NCBI RefSeq assembly: GCF_014196635.1
Contig: NZ_JACIEB010000001.1
Location: forward strand, 372,001 to 436,000
Length of the DNA: 64,000 bases
Direction of reading: 5' to 3'
Source: Sphingobium fontiphilum
Lineage (GTDB): Bacteria; Pseudomonadota; Alphaproteobacteria; Sphingomonadales; Sphingomonadaceae
Shown piece by piece: positions 47,515 to 56,630 of this stretch; positions within the stretch are counted from its first letter, which is position 1, and every line of letters starts with the position of its first letter. The notes under the pieces were generated by a model. The model made no database searches. It was not told the origin of the DNA and saw nothing but the letters and a program-made list of their open reading frames with translations. The position numbers and the translations under genes were made by a program.

Positions 47515-47685
47515 GGTAGCGCCATGCAACGGCGCCATGGGCTTTCCAACATGGTCGATGGGCCATGCCTCCATCGCGACGATGGACGCGCGGCCCGCTC
47601 CGCCCTATGCTTTACCCGAGCCTGGGAGGGACAACGCTCAAGAAGTTCATTTTTTCTTGGAATTTTGGGGACTAACAGTCTGAAT

Positions 47686-48162
47686 ATGACTGAACATTCA
47701 TCGCTGCCCTACCGCCCGTGCGTAGGCATCATGCTGGTCAACATGGACGGAAAGGTCTTCGTCGGCCAGCGAATCGATAACAAGGTCGAAGCCTGGCAAA
47801 TGCCGCAGGGAGGCATTGACGATGGCGAGGAGCCCCGCGCGGCCGCCATTCGCGAACTGGGCGAGGAAACCGGTATCGTTGCCGCCCATGTCAACATCAT
47901 CAAGCAGACCCGCGAAGAGCATTTCTACGATCTGCCCGACGATCTGATCGGCAAAATCTGGGGCGGGCGCTTTCGCGGCCAGCGGCAAATCTGGTTTTTG
48001 GCCCGATTTACAGGCGCTGACAGCGACATCAACATTCGCACCCGCCATGCGGAATTTCGCGAATGGAAATGGACGCCGCCCGAAACGCTGCCTGACCTGA
48101 TCGTGCCGTTCAAGCGCAAGCTTTATCGCGACATCTTGCAGGAATTCCGTGATCTGATCTGA
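47686..48162 (+). CDS. rppH: RNA pyrophosphohydrolase
   Basis: Nudix hydrolase of 158 residues that removes pyrophosphate from 5'-triphosphate mRNA ends to trigger decay. The Nudix box is at about 42-64 (GGIDDGEEPRAAAIRELGEE then TGI), following the RppH N-terminus LPYRPCVGIMLVN and WQMPQ. The frame is open far upstream over phrB, but the ATG at 47686 matches the family start. About 130 bases upstream contain AT-rich DNA likely to hold its promoter. Confidence 0.95.
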   Translation: MTEHSSLPYRPCVGIMLVNMDGKVFVGQRIDNKVEAWQMPQGGIDDGEEPRAAAIRELGEETGIVAAHVNIIKQTREEHFYDLPDDLIGKIWGGRFRGQRQIWFLARFTGADSDINIRTRHAEFREWKWTPPETLPDLIVPFKRKLYRDILQEFRDLI

Positions 48163-48226
48163 TCGGGCTGGCGGTTGGTCGCGCCGGGGGTTATCAAATT
48201 GCGTTCAGGCGCATAGGGCGATGGTC

Positions 48227-49126
48227 ATGCGCTTTCCCCTGACCGCCGCCGCTGCGCTCTTCCCTGTTCCAGCTCTCGCCGAGGCTCCGGCGCTGATGCC
48301 GCCGCCTGTGCGCGAAATGCTGGAGGCCGCGATCGCCAACGGCAATGAGGCGGAAATTGCCACGGTCGCAAAAATCGCCAAACAGACCAATCCCGACAGC
48401 GCCGACGACATCGCCCGAATGGTCGATTCGTGGAAGGACCGGACCCGCCAGACGAGGGAAACAGCGATCCGCGAGGCCGCCATTACCGACCTGTGGACCG
48501 GAAAGCTGGAGGCCGGCGGATTCCGTTCCACCGGATCGACCAGCGAACTGGGCATCAGCGTCGTCGCCAACGCCAAACGCACCGGCATCCAGTGGACCCA
48601 CGAGCTTTCCGCCGCCCTCGATTATCGCCGCGCTAACGGAGTCGTCTCGCGTGAACGCTATGTGCTGGGCTATCAGCCGCGCTACGCCTTTGACCCGCGC
48701 GGTTTCGCCTATGGCCTCGTGCAGTTCGAGCGCGATCCTTCCATCGGCTATGAGCAGCGATATACCGCCTCGGCGGGCATCGGTTACAAGCTGGTGGTCA
48801 GCAAGCCGCTGGACCTGTCGGTCGACATCGGACCTTCGCTGCGCCACGCCGCCTATACGCAGGGCCTGAGCGAAACAAAGCTGGGCGCGCGCGGTTCGAT
48901 GGACCTCGCGCTGCGCCTGTCCCCCACGCTGACCTTCCGTCAGACCGCATCGGGTTATGCCGAGCAGGATGTGTTCAGCCTGAACAGCCTTTCGTCCATC
49001 GAAACCAAAGTTTCGACCCGCTGGGCGGCCAGGCTGTCCTACAATGTCCAGTATGAATCGGAAACGCCGCTGTCGGCCCGCGATCTCGACACGCTCAGCC
49101 GGGTGACGCTGACCTACGCTTTCTGA
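48227..49126 (+). CDS. DUF481 outer-membrane beta-barrel protein (YdiY-like)
   Basis: A 299-residue secreted protein with a signal peptide (FPLTAAAALFPVPALA), a helical region rich in Glu/Asp/Arg (about 25-95), and a C-terminal beta-barrel domain of the DUF481/YdiY type. The chain ends in an aromatic (LTYAF), the usual outer-membrane insertion signal. ATG 48227 was chosen because AGGG lies 8 bases upstream; ATG 48221 is too close to it. The function of the family is not established. Confidence 0.82.
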   Translation: MRFPLTAAAALFPVPALAEAPALMPPPVREMLEAAIANGNEAEIATVAKIAKQTNPDSADDIARMVDSWKDRTRQTRETAIREAAITDLWTGKLEAGGFRSTGSTSELGISVVANAKRTGIQWTHELSAALDYRRANGVVSRERYVLGYQPRYAFDPRGFAYGLVQFERDPSIGYEQRYTASAGIGYKLVVSKPLDLSVDIGPSLRHAAYTQGLSETKLGARGSMDLALRLSPTLTFRQTASGYAEQDVFSLNSLSSIETKVSTRWAARLSYNVQYESETPLSARDLDTLSRVTLTYAF

Positions 49127-49171
49127 AGAGCGGGGGTGGAGCGCGCCGCCGGGCTTTGATAGACCCTCTGC

Positions 49172-50407
49172 ATGACAATGTTATCGCCTGCCGAAATGGC
49201 GGTGTTGGACCATGCGGCGCAAGCGCCGATCCTGTCCCGGGTGCTGGCCTGGGCATCGGTGAACAGCGGGTCGCGCAATCTGGACGGGCTTTCGGCGATG
49301 GCGGGAATGCTGGCCGACGCCTTTGCCTGCCTGCCCGGCGGGATCAGCCTGATCGACCCGGCGCCAGTTGAACAGGTCGGCGCGGACGGCCGGGTCGCCG
49401 CCGCCGCCCATGGCCGCCATCTGTTGGTCAGCGTTCGCCCCGACGCCCCCCGGCGCATCCTGCTGACCGGCCATATGGATACGGTTTTCGGGGTCGACCA
49501 CGGCTTTCAGTCCTGCCGGTGGATTGACGACGCCACTCTGAACGGTCCGGGGGTCGCCGACATGAAAGGCGGCATCGCGCTGATGCTCGCGGCCCTTGCC
49601 GCGTTCGAGCGCTGGGATGGCGCGCCCGCGCTGGGCTATGACGTCATCATCAACAGCGACGAGGAAGTGGGCAGCCCCTCCTCGGCGGCGTTGATGCGCG
49701 ATCGGGCGGCCGGCAAGATCGCGGCGCTGACCTATGAACCCGCCCTGCCCGATGGCACTTTGGCGGGCGCGCGTTCGGGCAGCGGCAATTTTTCGATCAT
49801 CGTCAGCGGGCGGAGCACCCATGCCGGGCGCAACCCGCACGACGGTCGCAACGCCGTGCTGGCGGCGGCCGACCTTGCCCTGCGCCTGAAGGCTGGGGAA
49901 CGGGATGGCCTCAGTTGCAATCCCGCGCGGATCGATGGCGGCGGCCCCAATAATGTCGTGCCCGATCACGCCATATTGCGCGTCAATTTCCGGCCCCGCA
50001 CGCCTGCCGACGAACAATATGCGCAGATGCTGATAGACGCCAGCATCGCCGCCGTAGCGCGCGACCATGAGGTGGCCGTCCATATCCATGGAGGTTTCGG
50101 TCGTCCGCCAAAGCCGATGGACCCGGCCTCGCAGCGCCTGTTCCACCTGGTGCGCGAATGCGGGGAGGCGCTCGGCCTGCCCATTGGCTGGCGCGATACC
50201 GGGGGCGTTTGCGACGGCAATAATATCGCGGCCTGCGGCGTGCCCGTCGTCGACACCATGGGCGCGCGCGGCGGCAATATCCACAGCGCCGACGAATATC
50301 TCATCGTTGAAAGCCTGGCCGAAAGGGCGCGGCTTTCCGCGCTCATCTTGATGCGGATCGCGCAGGGCCGGTTCGACCCCGCGCACAACGACAGGAGCGT
50401 TATTTGA
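49172..50407 (+). CDS. M20 family metallohydrolase in AST operon
   Basis: A 411-residue di-zinc hydrolase of the M20/ArgE-DapE type. Metal motifs are TGHMDTVF, GPGVADMKGG, NSDEEVGS and the C-terminal GARGGNIHSADEY; the dimerisation lid includes GRSTHAGRNPHDGRNA. It directly precedes astA (the astA TTG overlaps its stop), so it belongs to the arginine succinyltransferase operon. It may process N-succinyl- or other N-acyl amino acids; an N-acyl substrate is inferred from context only. Confidence 0.88.
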   Translation: MTMLSPAEMAVLDHAAQAPILSRVLAWASVNSGSRNLDGLSAMAGMLADAFACLPGGISLIDPAPVEQVGADGRVAAAAHGRHLLVSVRPDAPRRILLTGHMDTVFGVDHGFQSCRWIDDATLNGPGVADMKGGIALMLAALAAFERWDGAPALGYDVIINSDEEVGSPSSAALMRDRAAGKIAALTYEPALPDGTLAGARSGSGNFSIIVSGRSTHAGRNPHDGRNAVLAAADLALRLKAGERDGLSCNPARIDGGGPNNVVPDHAILRVNFRPRTPADEQYAQMLIDASIAAVARDHEVAVHIHGGFGRPPKPMDPASQRLFHLVRECGEALGLPIGWRDTGGVCDGNNIAACGVPVVDTMGARGGNIHSADEYLIVESLAERARLSALILMRIAQGRFDPAHNDRSVI

Positions 50408-51420
50408 CCTTCCTCATGCGAACCGCCCGGCCGGACGATCTTCAGACGCTGTATGAAATGGCGAAGCTGACCGGCGGCGGTTTCACCAACCTGCCGCCCG
50501 ACCGCACATCGCTGGCGGCCAAGCTGGAGCGCACCGCACAGGCGCTGTCGCGGGATGGGGATGGGATAGAGGACGAACTGATCGTCATGGTGCTCGAAAA
50601 CAGCCAGACGGGTCAGGTTCGCGGCACATGCCAGATTTTCAGCACGGTGGGCCTGCGCTGGCCCTTTTATTCCTATCGCCTTGGCGTGCTGACCCAGCAT
50701 AGCCGTGAACTGGGCCGCACATTCCGCGCCCAGATGCTGTCTCTCACCACCGATCTGGAAGGATCGGTCGAGGTCGGCGGCCTGTTCCTCCACCCGCGCG
50801 AGCGCGCCGAAGGGCTGGGCCTGCTGCTGGCGCGCAGCCGCTATCTCTATATCCGCAATCATCGCGCGAAGTTTGGCGACCGGATAATCGCCGAATTGCG
50901 CGGAGTGATCGACGAGGCGGGCGGATCGCCCTTCTGGGACGGGCTGGCCGGACGCTTCTTTGGCATGAGCTTTCAGGAGGCGGACGAGTTCAACGCTGTC
51001 AACGGCAACCAGTTCATCGCCGACCTGATGCCCAAGACCCCGATCTATACGGCGATGCTGACCGACAGCGCCCGCGCCGTCATTGGCCTGCCCCATCCCA
51101 ATGGCCGCGCCGCGATGCGGATGCTGGAAACGGAGGGTTTTGTGAATGCGGGCTATGTCGATATTTTTGACGGCGGTCCGACCATGGTGGGCGAAATCGA
51201 CCGGCTGCGCACAATCGCCGACGCCCGCGACGTCACCCTCGCCGCCACGCATGACGGTGGCGGCCAGAAAGTGCTGGTGGCGGCCGGGCGCCTCGCCGAT
51301 TACCGTTGCACCTATGGCTTCGTGCGCGAAGACGCCGATGGCGTGACCATCGACGCCGCCAGCGCGGCGCTGCTGCACATCAAAGCGGGGGACGTCTTCA
51401 CCATGGTCAGTCGGGCATGA
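50404..51420 (+). CDS. astA: arginine N-succinyltransferase
   Basis: First enzyme of the AST pathway, transferring succinyl from succinyl-CoA to arginine. The 338-residue protein has RTARPDDLQTLYEMAKLTGG, GTCQIFSTVGLRWPFYSYRL, GLFLHPRERAEGLGLLLARS and FWDGLAGRFFGMSFQEADEF. The TTG at 50404 has AGGAG about 7 bases before it and overlaps the previous stop; an ATG at 50416 is possible. It overlaps astB by 4 bases. Confidence 0.95.
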   Translation: MTFLMRTARPDDLQTLYEMAKLTGGGFTNLPPDRTSLAAKLERTAQALSRDGDGIEDELIVMVLENSQTGQVRGTCQIFSTVGLRWPFYSYRLGVLTQHSRELGRTFRAQMLSLTTDLEGSVEVGGLFLHPRERAEGLGLLLARSRYLYIRNHRAKFGDRIIAELRGVIDEAGGSPFWDGLAGRFFGMSFQEADEFNAVNGNQFIADLMPKTPIYTAMLTDSARAVIGLPHPNGRAAMRMLETEGFVNAGYVDIFDGGPTMVGEIDRLRTIADARDVTLAATHDGGGQKVLVAAGRLADYRCTYGFVREDADGVTIDAASAALLHIKAGDVFTMVSRA

Positions 51421-52676
51421 GCGTTTGCGAGATCAATTTCGACGGCATCGTCGGGCCCAGCCATAATTATGCGGGGCTGAGCCTTGGCAATCTGGCTTCC
51501 GCCAGCAATGCCGGGGCGCCGTCCCATCCGCGCGCGGCCGCGCTCCAGGGCATCGACAAGATGCGCGCCAATATCCGGCTGGGTCTGCATCAGGGCATAT
51601 TCATCCCCCATTGGCGGCCCGATGCGGCCTGGCTGGCCGCATTGGGCACAAGCGTTTCCGAGGCCGAACCGCATATCCGCGCGGCCGCGATGTCCGCTTC
51701 GCCGATGTGGGCGGCCAATGCGGCGACCGTATCGCCGGCGGCGGACACCGCCGACGGGCGATGCCATCTGACGGTCGCCAACCTCGTCACCATGCCCCAT
51801 CGCAGCCATGAATGGCCGCAGACGCTGGCGCAACTGCGCCTCGCCTTTTCAGACGCCGACCATTTCGCCGTCCATCGCCCGGTGCCGCCGCCCTTTGGCG
51901 ACGAAGGCGCGGCCAACCATATGCGGTTGACGCAGCGGCACGATCTGCCGGGGATCGAAATATTCGTCTATGGCGTCACTGCTGGCCCCTTCCCCGCCCG
52001 CCAGCATGTGGAGGCCAGCAAGGCGGTGGCCCGCATCCACCGCCTGTCGCCCGACCGCACCCTGTTCGTGCGGCAAAGCGACGCGGCGATCGCGGCGGGC
52101 GCTTTCCACAATGATGTGGTCGCCGTCGCCAATGAGCATGTCCTCTTCACCCATGAACAGGCCTTTGCCGACCGCGACCAGTTTTACGCGCAGTTGCGCA
52201 CGCTGCTCCCCTCGGTCGAGATTATCGAAGTGCCCGCCGCAGCCGTTTCGCTCGCCGACGCGATCCGCAGCTATTTGTTCAACGCCCAGTTGGTGACCCT
52301 GCCCGAAGGCGGCATGGCGCTGGTCCTTCCCGCCGAAGCGCAAGGCGTCGGGCGCGTCTGGCAATGGCTGGAGGATATGGTGGCGGGCAACGGGCCGATC
52401 CGGCGACTGGCGCCCGTCGACGTTCGCCAGTCGATGGCCAATGGCGGCGGCCCTGCCTGCCTGCGCCTGCGAGTCGTGGCCGATCCGGCCGATGTGGATC
52501 CCCGCTTTCTGGTCGATGAAGCGCGACTGGACGGCATCACCGCGATTGTCGCCGACCTTTGGCCAGAGACCATCGCGCCGCAAGACCTGCACGACAGCCG
52601 TTTGATCGCCCGAATCGAACAATCATGGTTAACGCTTGTTGACCATCTGGGCCTTTCGCGCGACTTAGGTCCCTAG
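51417..52676 (+). CDS. astB: N-succinylarginine dihydrolase
   Basis: Second AST enzyme, converting N2-succinylarginine to N2-succinylornithine, CO2 and ammonia. The 419-residue guanidino-modifying enzyme shows NFDGIVGPSHNYAGLSLGN, PPPFGDEGAANHMRL (His168), FHNDVVAVANEHV (His231) and NGGGPACLRLRV, where Cys348 aligns with the nucleophile. ATGA overlap with astA. astC and astD do not follow, so the remaining steps must be encoded elsewhere. Confidence 0.96.
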   Translation: MSVCEINFDGIVGPSHNYAGLSLGNLASASNAGAPSHPRAAALQGIDKMRANIRLGLHQGIFIPHWRPDAAWLAALGTSVSEAEPHIRAAAMSASPMWAANAATVSPAADTADGRCHLTVANLVTMPHRSHEWPQTLAQLRLAFSDADHFAVHRPVPPPFGDEGAANHMRLTQRHDLPGIEIFVYGVTAGPFPARQHVEASKAVARIHRLSPDRTLFVRQSDAAIAAGAFHNDVVAVANEHVLFTHEQAFADRDQFYAQLRTLLPSVEIIEVPAAAVSLADAIRSYLFNAQLVTLPEGGMALVLPAEAQGVGRVWQWLEDMVAGNGPIRRLAPVDVRQSMANGGGPACLRLRVVADPADVDPRFLVDEARLDGITAIVADLWPETIAPQDLHDSRLIARIEQSWLTLVDHLGLSRDLGP

Positions 52677-52717
52677 ACGCTGCGTGGCGGCCTGGGGGCT
52701 GCGGACTTTGGAAAGCG

Positions 52718-52939
52718 ATGGACCGGATCAAACGCCTTTTCACGATCAAGACGAAGTTCGAGGCGTTTCTGATCATCTATGCCCTGGCGCTCGGGGCCAC
52801 AGAACGCGGAATCGTTTACATGCACCAATATCCCGGTTTCGGCGGTCAGTTGCTCGCGCTGTGCTGCACCGGGGCGGTGTTCATGGCGGGCGGCAAGATC
52901 ATCGATGCGCTGGAAATGCAGCGCGCGCTGAAAAACTGA
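52718..52939 (+). CDS. small conserved-looking membrane protein
   Basis: A 73-residue protein with two hydrophobic segments (FEAFLIIYALALGATERG and LLALCCTGAVFMAGGKIIDAL). The N-terminus is basic. A GGAAAG precedes the ATG. Probably an inner-membrane protein; no family is assigned. It lies alone between astB and tadE. Confidence 0.65.
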   Translation: MDRIKRLFTIKTKFEAFLIIYALALGATERGIVYMHQYPGFGGQLLALCCTGAVFMAGGKIIDALEMQRALKN

Positions 52940-53059
52940 GTCCAGATCGGACCGGCGGAAACGCGATTGCCCGGCCTCATTCATGCTGCGCCCGCTAAAA
53001 ACCGCCATTTTGGATTGATCGGATAGAATTCGACAACAGTCCACCCGCATGATGCCCTC

Positions 53060-53503
53060 ATGCGGAAACCCCTTTCTTTCCCGGCCCACAGGCCCGCACG
53101 GCTCGCCCTGATCGGCGACCGACGCGGGTCTGTGCTTGTGGAGGCGGCCTTTGTCATGCCGCTGCTGATCGCGCTGCTGCTCGGCATCATGATCTATGGC
53201 AACTGGTTCTTCACCGCCCACAATATCCAGCAGGCGGCGAACGACGCCGCCCGCGCGGCCCTGGCCGGCCTCGATGCGACCGAAAGGCGGGCGCTGGTCG
53301 ACCAGAGCGTGGCCGCCAGTCTTTCCTCTTCCAACATCATCGCGCCCGGGTCCGTCCAGATTTCAACCAGTCAGGCGAACGGCTATTATACTGTGTCCCT
53401 GTCGGTCGACGGCAGCGGATCGCCCCTGTTCCAGTCCTCGCTCTTCCCCATCCCGGACACGCACATCCGCCGCGATGCGGTGGTCCAGTTGCCAGGCGTC
53501 TGA
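53060..53503 (+). CDS. TadE-like pseudopilin protein
   Basis: A 147-residue protein with the TadE signature: a basic N-terminus, then RRGSVLVEAAFVMPLLIALLLGI, with the Glu of the prepilin-like processing site, a single membrane helix, and a periplasmic region (HNIQQAANDAARAALAGLD). Such proteins are accessory to Flp/Tad pili. Only a TadG-like gene follows; no flp, cpa or tad assembly genes are nearby, so the pair is an orphan. Confidence 0.85.
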   Translation: MRKPLSFPAHRPARLALIGDRRGSVLVEAAFVMPLLIALLLGIMIYGNWFFTAHNIQQAANDAARAALAGLDATERRALVDQSVAASLSSSNIIAPGSVQISTSQANGYYTVSLSVDGSGSPLFQSSLFPIPDTHIRRDAVVQLPGV

Positions 53504-53506
53504 ACG

Positions 53507-55141
53507 ATGCCCCGCCGCACAGTGCGAAAGATGGTACGGGATGTGCGGGGCAGTGCGGCCTTGATGGCGGCGGGGTCATTGTTCATGCTGGCGGGAGCGG
53601 CCACGGTGAGCGTCGACCTGGGCTCGATCTATCTGGCGCGCAGGGAATTGCAGGGCATTGCCGATGCGGCCGCCATCGCCGCGCAGGCCGGTGGCGGCCG
53701 CACGGCCGCACAGGCGTTGATCGACACAAGCGGCGTAACGGGCATCGGCATCAACGACATCGCGGTGGGAGAATATCGGCGTGACCGGACGCTGGCCGTT
53801 GCCGATCGTTTCGTTGTCGATCCCATGGCTGCGGGCGCCACCCGCATTGTTCTGGAACGCCCGGTCCCACTGTTTTTCGGTCGCCTGCTGGTCGGGCGAT
53901 CAAGCGTCACGGTGCAGGCGACGGCGACCGCCGCGCGGCAGGATGTGGCCGCATTCTCGATCGGAACCGGACTGGCCGAGATGAGCGGCGGGATTCCCAA
54001 TGCGCTGCTGTCGGCGCTGGCGGGCACGGAAGTCAATCTGTCGGTGATGGATTATGAAGGTCTGGCAAGCGCGCAGGTCGACCTTCTGGGCTTTGCCGAC
54101 GCGCTGGCGGTGCGGCTCGGCCATGAGGGCGAAAGCCATGCGGCGCTGTTCGGACGCGATATTCCCCTGGCTGATCTGATCGCGGTTCTGGCGGACCGCG
54201 TCAGCGATGGCGCGACAGCGGCGCGGCTGCGCGAACTGGCCAACCGGGTTGCCGGGCGCAGCCTTGCGCTGGAGGATTTGATCGACCTTGGCCCGTTCGG
54301 CGCCAGCGATCTCGGCAGGGACGGCGACGGCCCTGTGGTCGATGCCCTCACCCTTCTCAGGATGCTCCTGACGCCGCAGGACGGACAGCCCACCCGCATC
54401 GACATGACATTGGCCGTTCCGGGCCTGCTTGGCGCGCGGCTTGTGCTGGCGACGGGCGGTGGCGAAGCGCACTCGCCACAGGTGGCCGTGACCGACGACC
54501 ATGATGTCGTGGTGCGGACGGCCCAGACAAGGCTCTATCTGGAGAGCGACATCGCCTCGTCGCTTTCAGGCATTGTCAGCGTGCGCGTCCCGCTCTTCGT
54601 CGAACTGGCCGCAGCGGAGGCCCGGCTTTCCTCCATCGAATGTCGGGCGGGCGACCCCCATGAAGGCGTGACCCTGAATGTCACGCCCTCCGTCGGGTCC
54701 GCGGCGCTGGGCGACATCGACGTCAATCAACTCACCAGTTTCGGCACGCCAATCGTGCCGCGCCGCGCGACGCTGGCCGCGATTCCAACGACCAGGATCA
54801 CCGCCTACAGCCAATTGGCGCTGGGCGGCGCCTCCCCGCAACCCGTCCATTTCTCCCGCGCCGACATTTCTTCGGCCCGGACCCGGACGGTCGCGACCGA
54901 CGACCTGACACAGGGCTTGGCGACATCCCTGATGACCAACGCCAATGTTCAAGCCACGATATTGGGGATAAACCTGAACACCGGTCCGGTGGTGTCGTTG
55001 ACCGGCGCCCTTCTCGCGACAGCCGCTCCGACGATCGACGGGCTGCTGGCCACGGTCGGTTCGGTGATGGGTCTGAAGCTGGGCAAGGCCGATGTGCGCG
55101 TGCATCAGATGCGCTGTGGCCAATCAGCGCTGGTGGCCTGA
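53507..55141 (+). CDS. TadG-like pilus-associated protein
   Basis: A 544-residue protein with an N-terminal membrane segment ([21 protein letters not shown]) followed by [26 protein letters not shown], the TadG/TadE-type motif that places the rest outside. The large remainder has no von Willebrand A domain that I can recognise and only two Cys in the C-terminal part. It starts 3 bases after tadE. Its 3' end overlaps the converging doxX gene by 18 bases. Confidence 0.8.
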   Translation: MPRRTVRKMVRDVRGSAALMAAGSLFMLAGAATVSVDLGSIYLARRELQGIADAAAIAAQAGGGRTAAQALIDTSGVTGIGINDIAVGEYRRDRTLAVADRFVVDPMAAGATRIVLERPVPLFFGRLLVGRSSVTVQATATAARQDVAAFSIGTGLAEMSGGIPNALLSALAGTEVNLSVMDYEGLASAQVDLLGFADALAVRLGHEGESHAALFGRDIPLADLIAVLADRVSDGATAARLRELANRVAGRSLALEDLIDLGPFGASDLGRDGDGPVVDALTLLRMLLTPQDGQPTRIDMTLAVPGLLGARLVLATGGGEAHSPQVAVTDDHDVVVRTAQTRLYLESDIASSLSGIVSVRVPLFVELAAAEARLSSIECRAGDPHEGVTLNVTPSVGSAALGDIDVNQLTSFGTPIVPRRATLAAIPTTRITAYSQLALGGASPQPVHFSRADISSARTRTVATDDLTQGLATSLMTNANVQATILGINLNTGPVVSLTGALLATAAPTIDGLLATVGSVMGLKLGKADVRVHQMRCGQSALVA

Positions 55142-55588
55142 CCGCCGGGGCGTGGGGAACAAAATCCGGTCCAGCGACCAATCGCCCCCGCCTCGTCCGA
55201 TCAGCGGCAGAAGCAGCCCGACCCAGACAAGATGGGTCGGCCATGCGTCGGGGTAAACGAATATCTGGATGACCATCGTCATACCGAGCAGCGCGGCCGC
55301 CGACAATCGTGTGGCGAGACCCAACGCCAGCAGCGCGGGGAAAAGATGCTCGGCCCCCGCCGCCATATAGGCCGCCAGTGCCGGAGGCAGCAACGGCAAC
55401 GCATATTCGGTTCGAAACAGTTCGAACGTGCCTTCGGTCAGGGTGAACCAGCCGTCGACCTTGCTTCGACCCGACAGGAAGAAGGTGGCGGCGATCCCCA
55501 GCCGCGCGATCAGCAGCAACAAGGCATCGGGAAGCAGGCGGGCGGCGAGCGCACCGATGCGCTCGCGACCCAGGGACAAGGCTGGCAT
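55124..55588 (-). CDS. DoxX family membrane protein of the bufferin locus
   Basis: A four-helix DoxX-type inner-membrane protein of 154 residues: [21 protein letters not shown], then [31 protein letters not shown] (55405-55300), and ending [22 protein letters not shown]. It is the second gene after bufA1 (67-base gap with a strong stem-loop). It corresponds in kind to the DoxX gene (GigD) of the Caulobacter bufferin operon. DoxX proteins are linked to redox or quinone chemistry; its role in bufferin action is not known. Here it is separated from bufB/bufC. Confidence 0.85.
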   Translation of the reverse strand: MPALSLGRERIGALAARLLPDALLLLIARLGIAATFFLSGRSKVDGWFTLTEGTFELFRTEYALPLLPPALAAYMAAGAEHLFPALLALGLATRLSAAALLGMTMVIQIFVYPDAWPTHLVWVGLLLPLIGRGGGDWSLDRILFPTPRRSGHQR

Positions 55589-55614
55589 GGTCGATCCTTT
55601 CCTTCAACGGGGGC

Positions 55615-55648
55615 GCCGGGAAGGCAGGTGGGGCCTGGCCTCCCCGGC
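55615..55648 (-). promoter_or_regulatory. intercistronic stem-loop between bufA1 and doxX
   Basis: GCCGGGAAGGCA (55615-55626) pairs with TGGCCTCCCCGGC (55636-55648) with one bulge and one wobble, around a 9-base loop. It begins 7 bases after the bufA1 stop on the minus strand. No T-run follows, so it is more likely a 3'-end stabiliser or partial terminator favouring bufA1 over doxX. Confidence 0.65.
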
Positions 55649-55655
55649 ACGGGCG

Positions 55656-55922
55656 TCAGCTCCTGGGGGTCAGGGAACCAAAGCCCTTGGGGGTCTTGAT
55701 CTTCGTGCAGGCGCCAGCCTTGACCAGCTTCCAGGCGTCGCCCTGATAATCGACGCGCGATGTGCCCGCGCAACTGGTGCCGGCGCCCGCCTTGCAATCA
55801 TTCTTGCCGGCGAGCGAGACGCCATAGCATTTTTCCATCTTCGGGGCGTCAGCGGCGTGAGCGCCGCCAGCGGCAAGGTTGAGGGCGATGGCGGCGGCAA
55901 GCGCGGCGGCGGTGCTGTTCAT
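55656..55922 (-). CDS. bufA1: BufA1-type bufferin precursor (DUF2282)
   Basis: An 88-residue RiPP precursor: Sec signal peptide ending near AHA-A (residue 23), then a 65-residue core with four Cys (32, 43, 51, 72). The pattern [31 protein letters not shown] and GSLTP is the DUF2282/bufferin-1 pattern (GigA of Caulobacter). In studied members the core cysteines are turned by the DUF692 enzyme into thiooxazole-type groups that bind copper in the periplasm. Expressed from its own GTAACC-N16-CGAA promoter, divergent from sigF, with doxX behind it. Confidence 0.92.
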   Translation of the reverse strand: MNSTAAALAAAIALNLAAGGAHAADAPKMEKCYGVSLAGKNDCKAGAGTSCAGTSRVDYQGDAWKLVKAGACTKIKTPKGFGSLTPRS

Positions 55923-55988
55923 AGGTCTGGCTCCAAAAATTAATGGCTATGCCCTGCCGGCCAGTCCGACCGGCGGGTCATCGGTCAA

Positions 55989-56014
55989 TTCGGGGACGCA
56001 AGCCCGCCGGTTAC
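55989..56014 (-). promoter_or_regulatory. SigF-type promoter of bufA1
   Basis: On the minus strand GTAACC (56014 to 56009) is followed by exactly 16 bases and CGAA (55992 to 55989). It is identical in both boxes and spacing to the elements before sigF and bufA2. The transcript would start near 55982, giving a leader of about 60 bases. The consensus matches the one I recall for Caulobacter SigF. Confidence 0.85.
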
Positions 56015-56047
56015 AGGAAATATTTTTCGCGCGCCCGGCAAACGGGT

Positions 56048-56073
56048 GTAACCAAGGCGTCGCCTTGCCCGAA
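56048..56073 (+). promoter_or_regulatory. SigF-type promoter of sigF-nrsF
   Basis: GTAACC at 56048-56053, 16-base spacer, CGAA at 56070-56073, about 20 bases before the sigF ATG. It implies autoregulation. Its -35 stands back to back with the bufA1 -35, with 33 bases between that include an A/T-rich run. Confidence 0.85.
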
Positions 56074-56093
56074 ATGCTGGCGCAGGAGTGCCG

Positions 56094-56630
56094 ATGCGGG
56101 TGAGCGAACAACAATTGCGAAACTGGATGGCGGGCGGCCTTGCGGGCGACGCATCGGCGCACGCCCGGCTGCTTCACGCGCTCGTGCCGCTGCTGCGCGC
56201 CTTTTACCGCCGCCGCGTGCAGGATGGCGACGGGATAGAGGATCTGGTTCAGGAAGTGCTGATCGCGGTGCATGTCCGTCGCGCCACTTATGACAGCGAC
56301 CGTCCCTTCACCGCATGGCTGTTCGCCATCGCGCGATACAAGATGATCGACCATTTCCGCCGCGTGGGCCGGCACGATCCGGTCGAAGATCTGTCGGATA
56401 TTCTGGTGACGGAAGGTTTTGAGGACGCGTCGGGCGCACGGCTGGACGTGTCGCGGCTGCTCGACACGCTGCCGCCCAAACAGGCCGCCGCCATCCGCGC
56501 CACCCGCCTGGACGGGCTGTCGGTGGCGGAAGCGGCCGACCGCGAAAATATCGGGGAATCAGACATCAAGATATCGGTGCACAGGGGGCTGAAGGCGCTG
56601 GCGAAGAGAATCAAGGGCGACGTGAAATGA
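56094..56630 (+). CDS. sigF: ECF sigma factor of the SigF (NrsF-controlled) type
   Basis: A 178-residue ECF sigma-70 factor. Region 2 includes DGIEDLVQEVLIAVHVRR and YDSDRPFTAWLFAIARYKMI; region 4 is DTLPPKQAAAIRATRLDGLS through DIKISVHRGLKALAKRI. The ATG at 56094 has AGGAG 6 bases upstream; the GTG at 56088 overlaps that SD. It overlaps nrsF by 4 bases, the sigma/anti-sigma coupling expected. By analogy to Caulobacter SigF it should respond to heavy metals or redox stress and transcribe bufferin genes; three matching promoters in the locus support this. Confidence 0.9.
   Translation: MRVSEQQLRNWMAGGLAGDASAHARLLHALVPLLRAFYRRRVQDGDGIEDLVQEVLIAVHVRRATYDSDRPFTAWLFAIARYKMIDHFRRVGRHDPVEDLSDILVTEGFEDASGARLDVSRLLDTLPPKQAAAIRATRLDGLSVAEAADRENIGESDIKISVHRGLKALAKRIKGDVK

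Noticed and set aside
46984..47685. N-terminal extension of rppH over phrB
   Set aside because: The Nudix protein begins normally at 47686; the upstream part is antisense to the photolyase.
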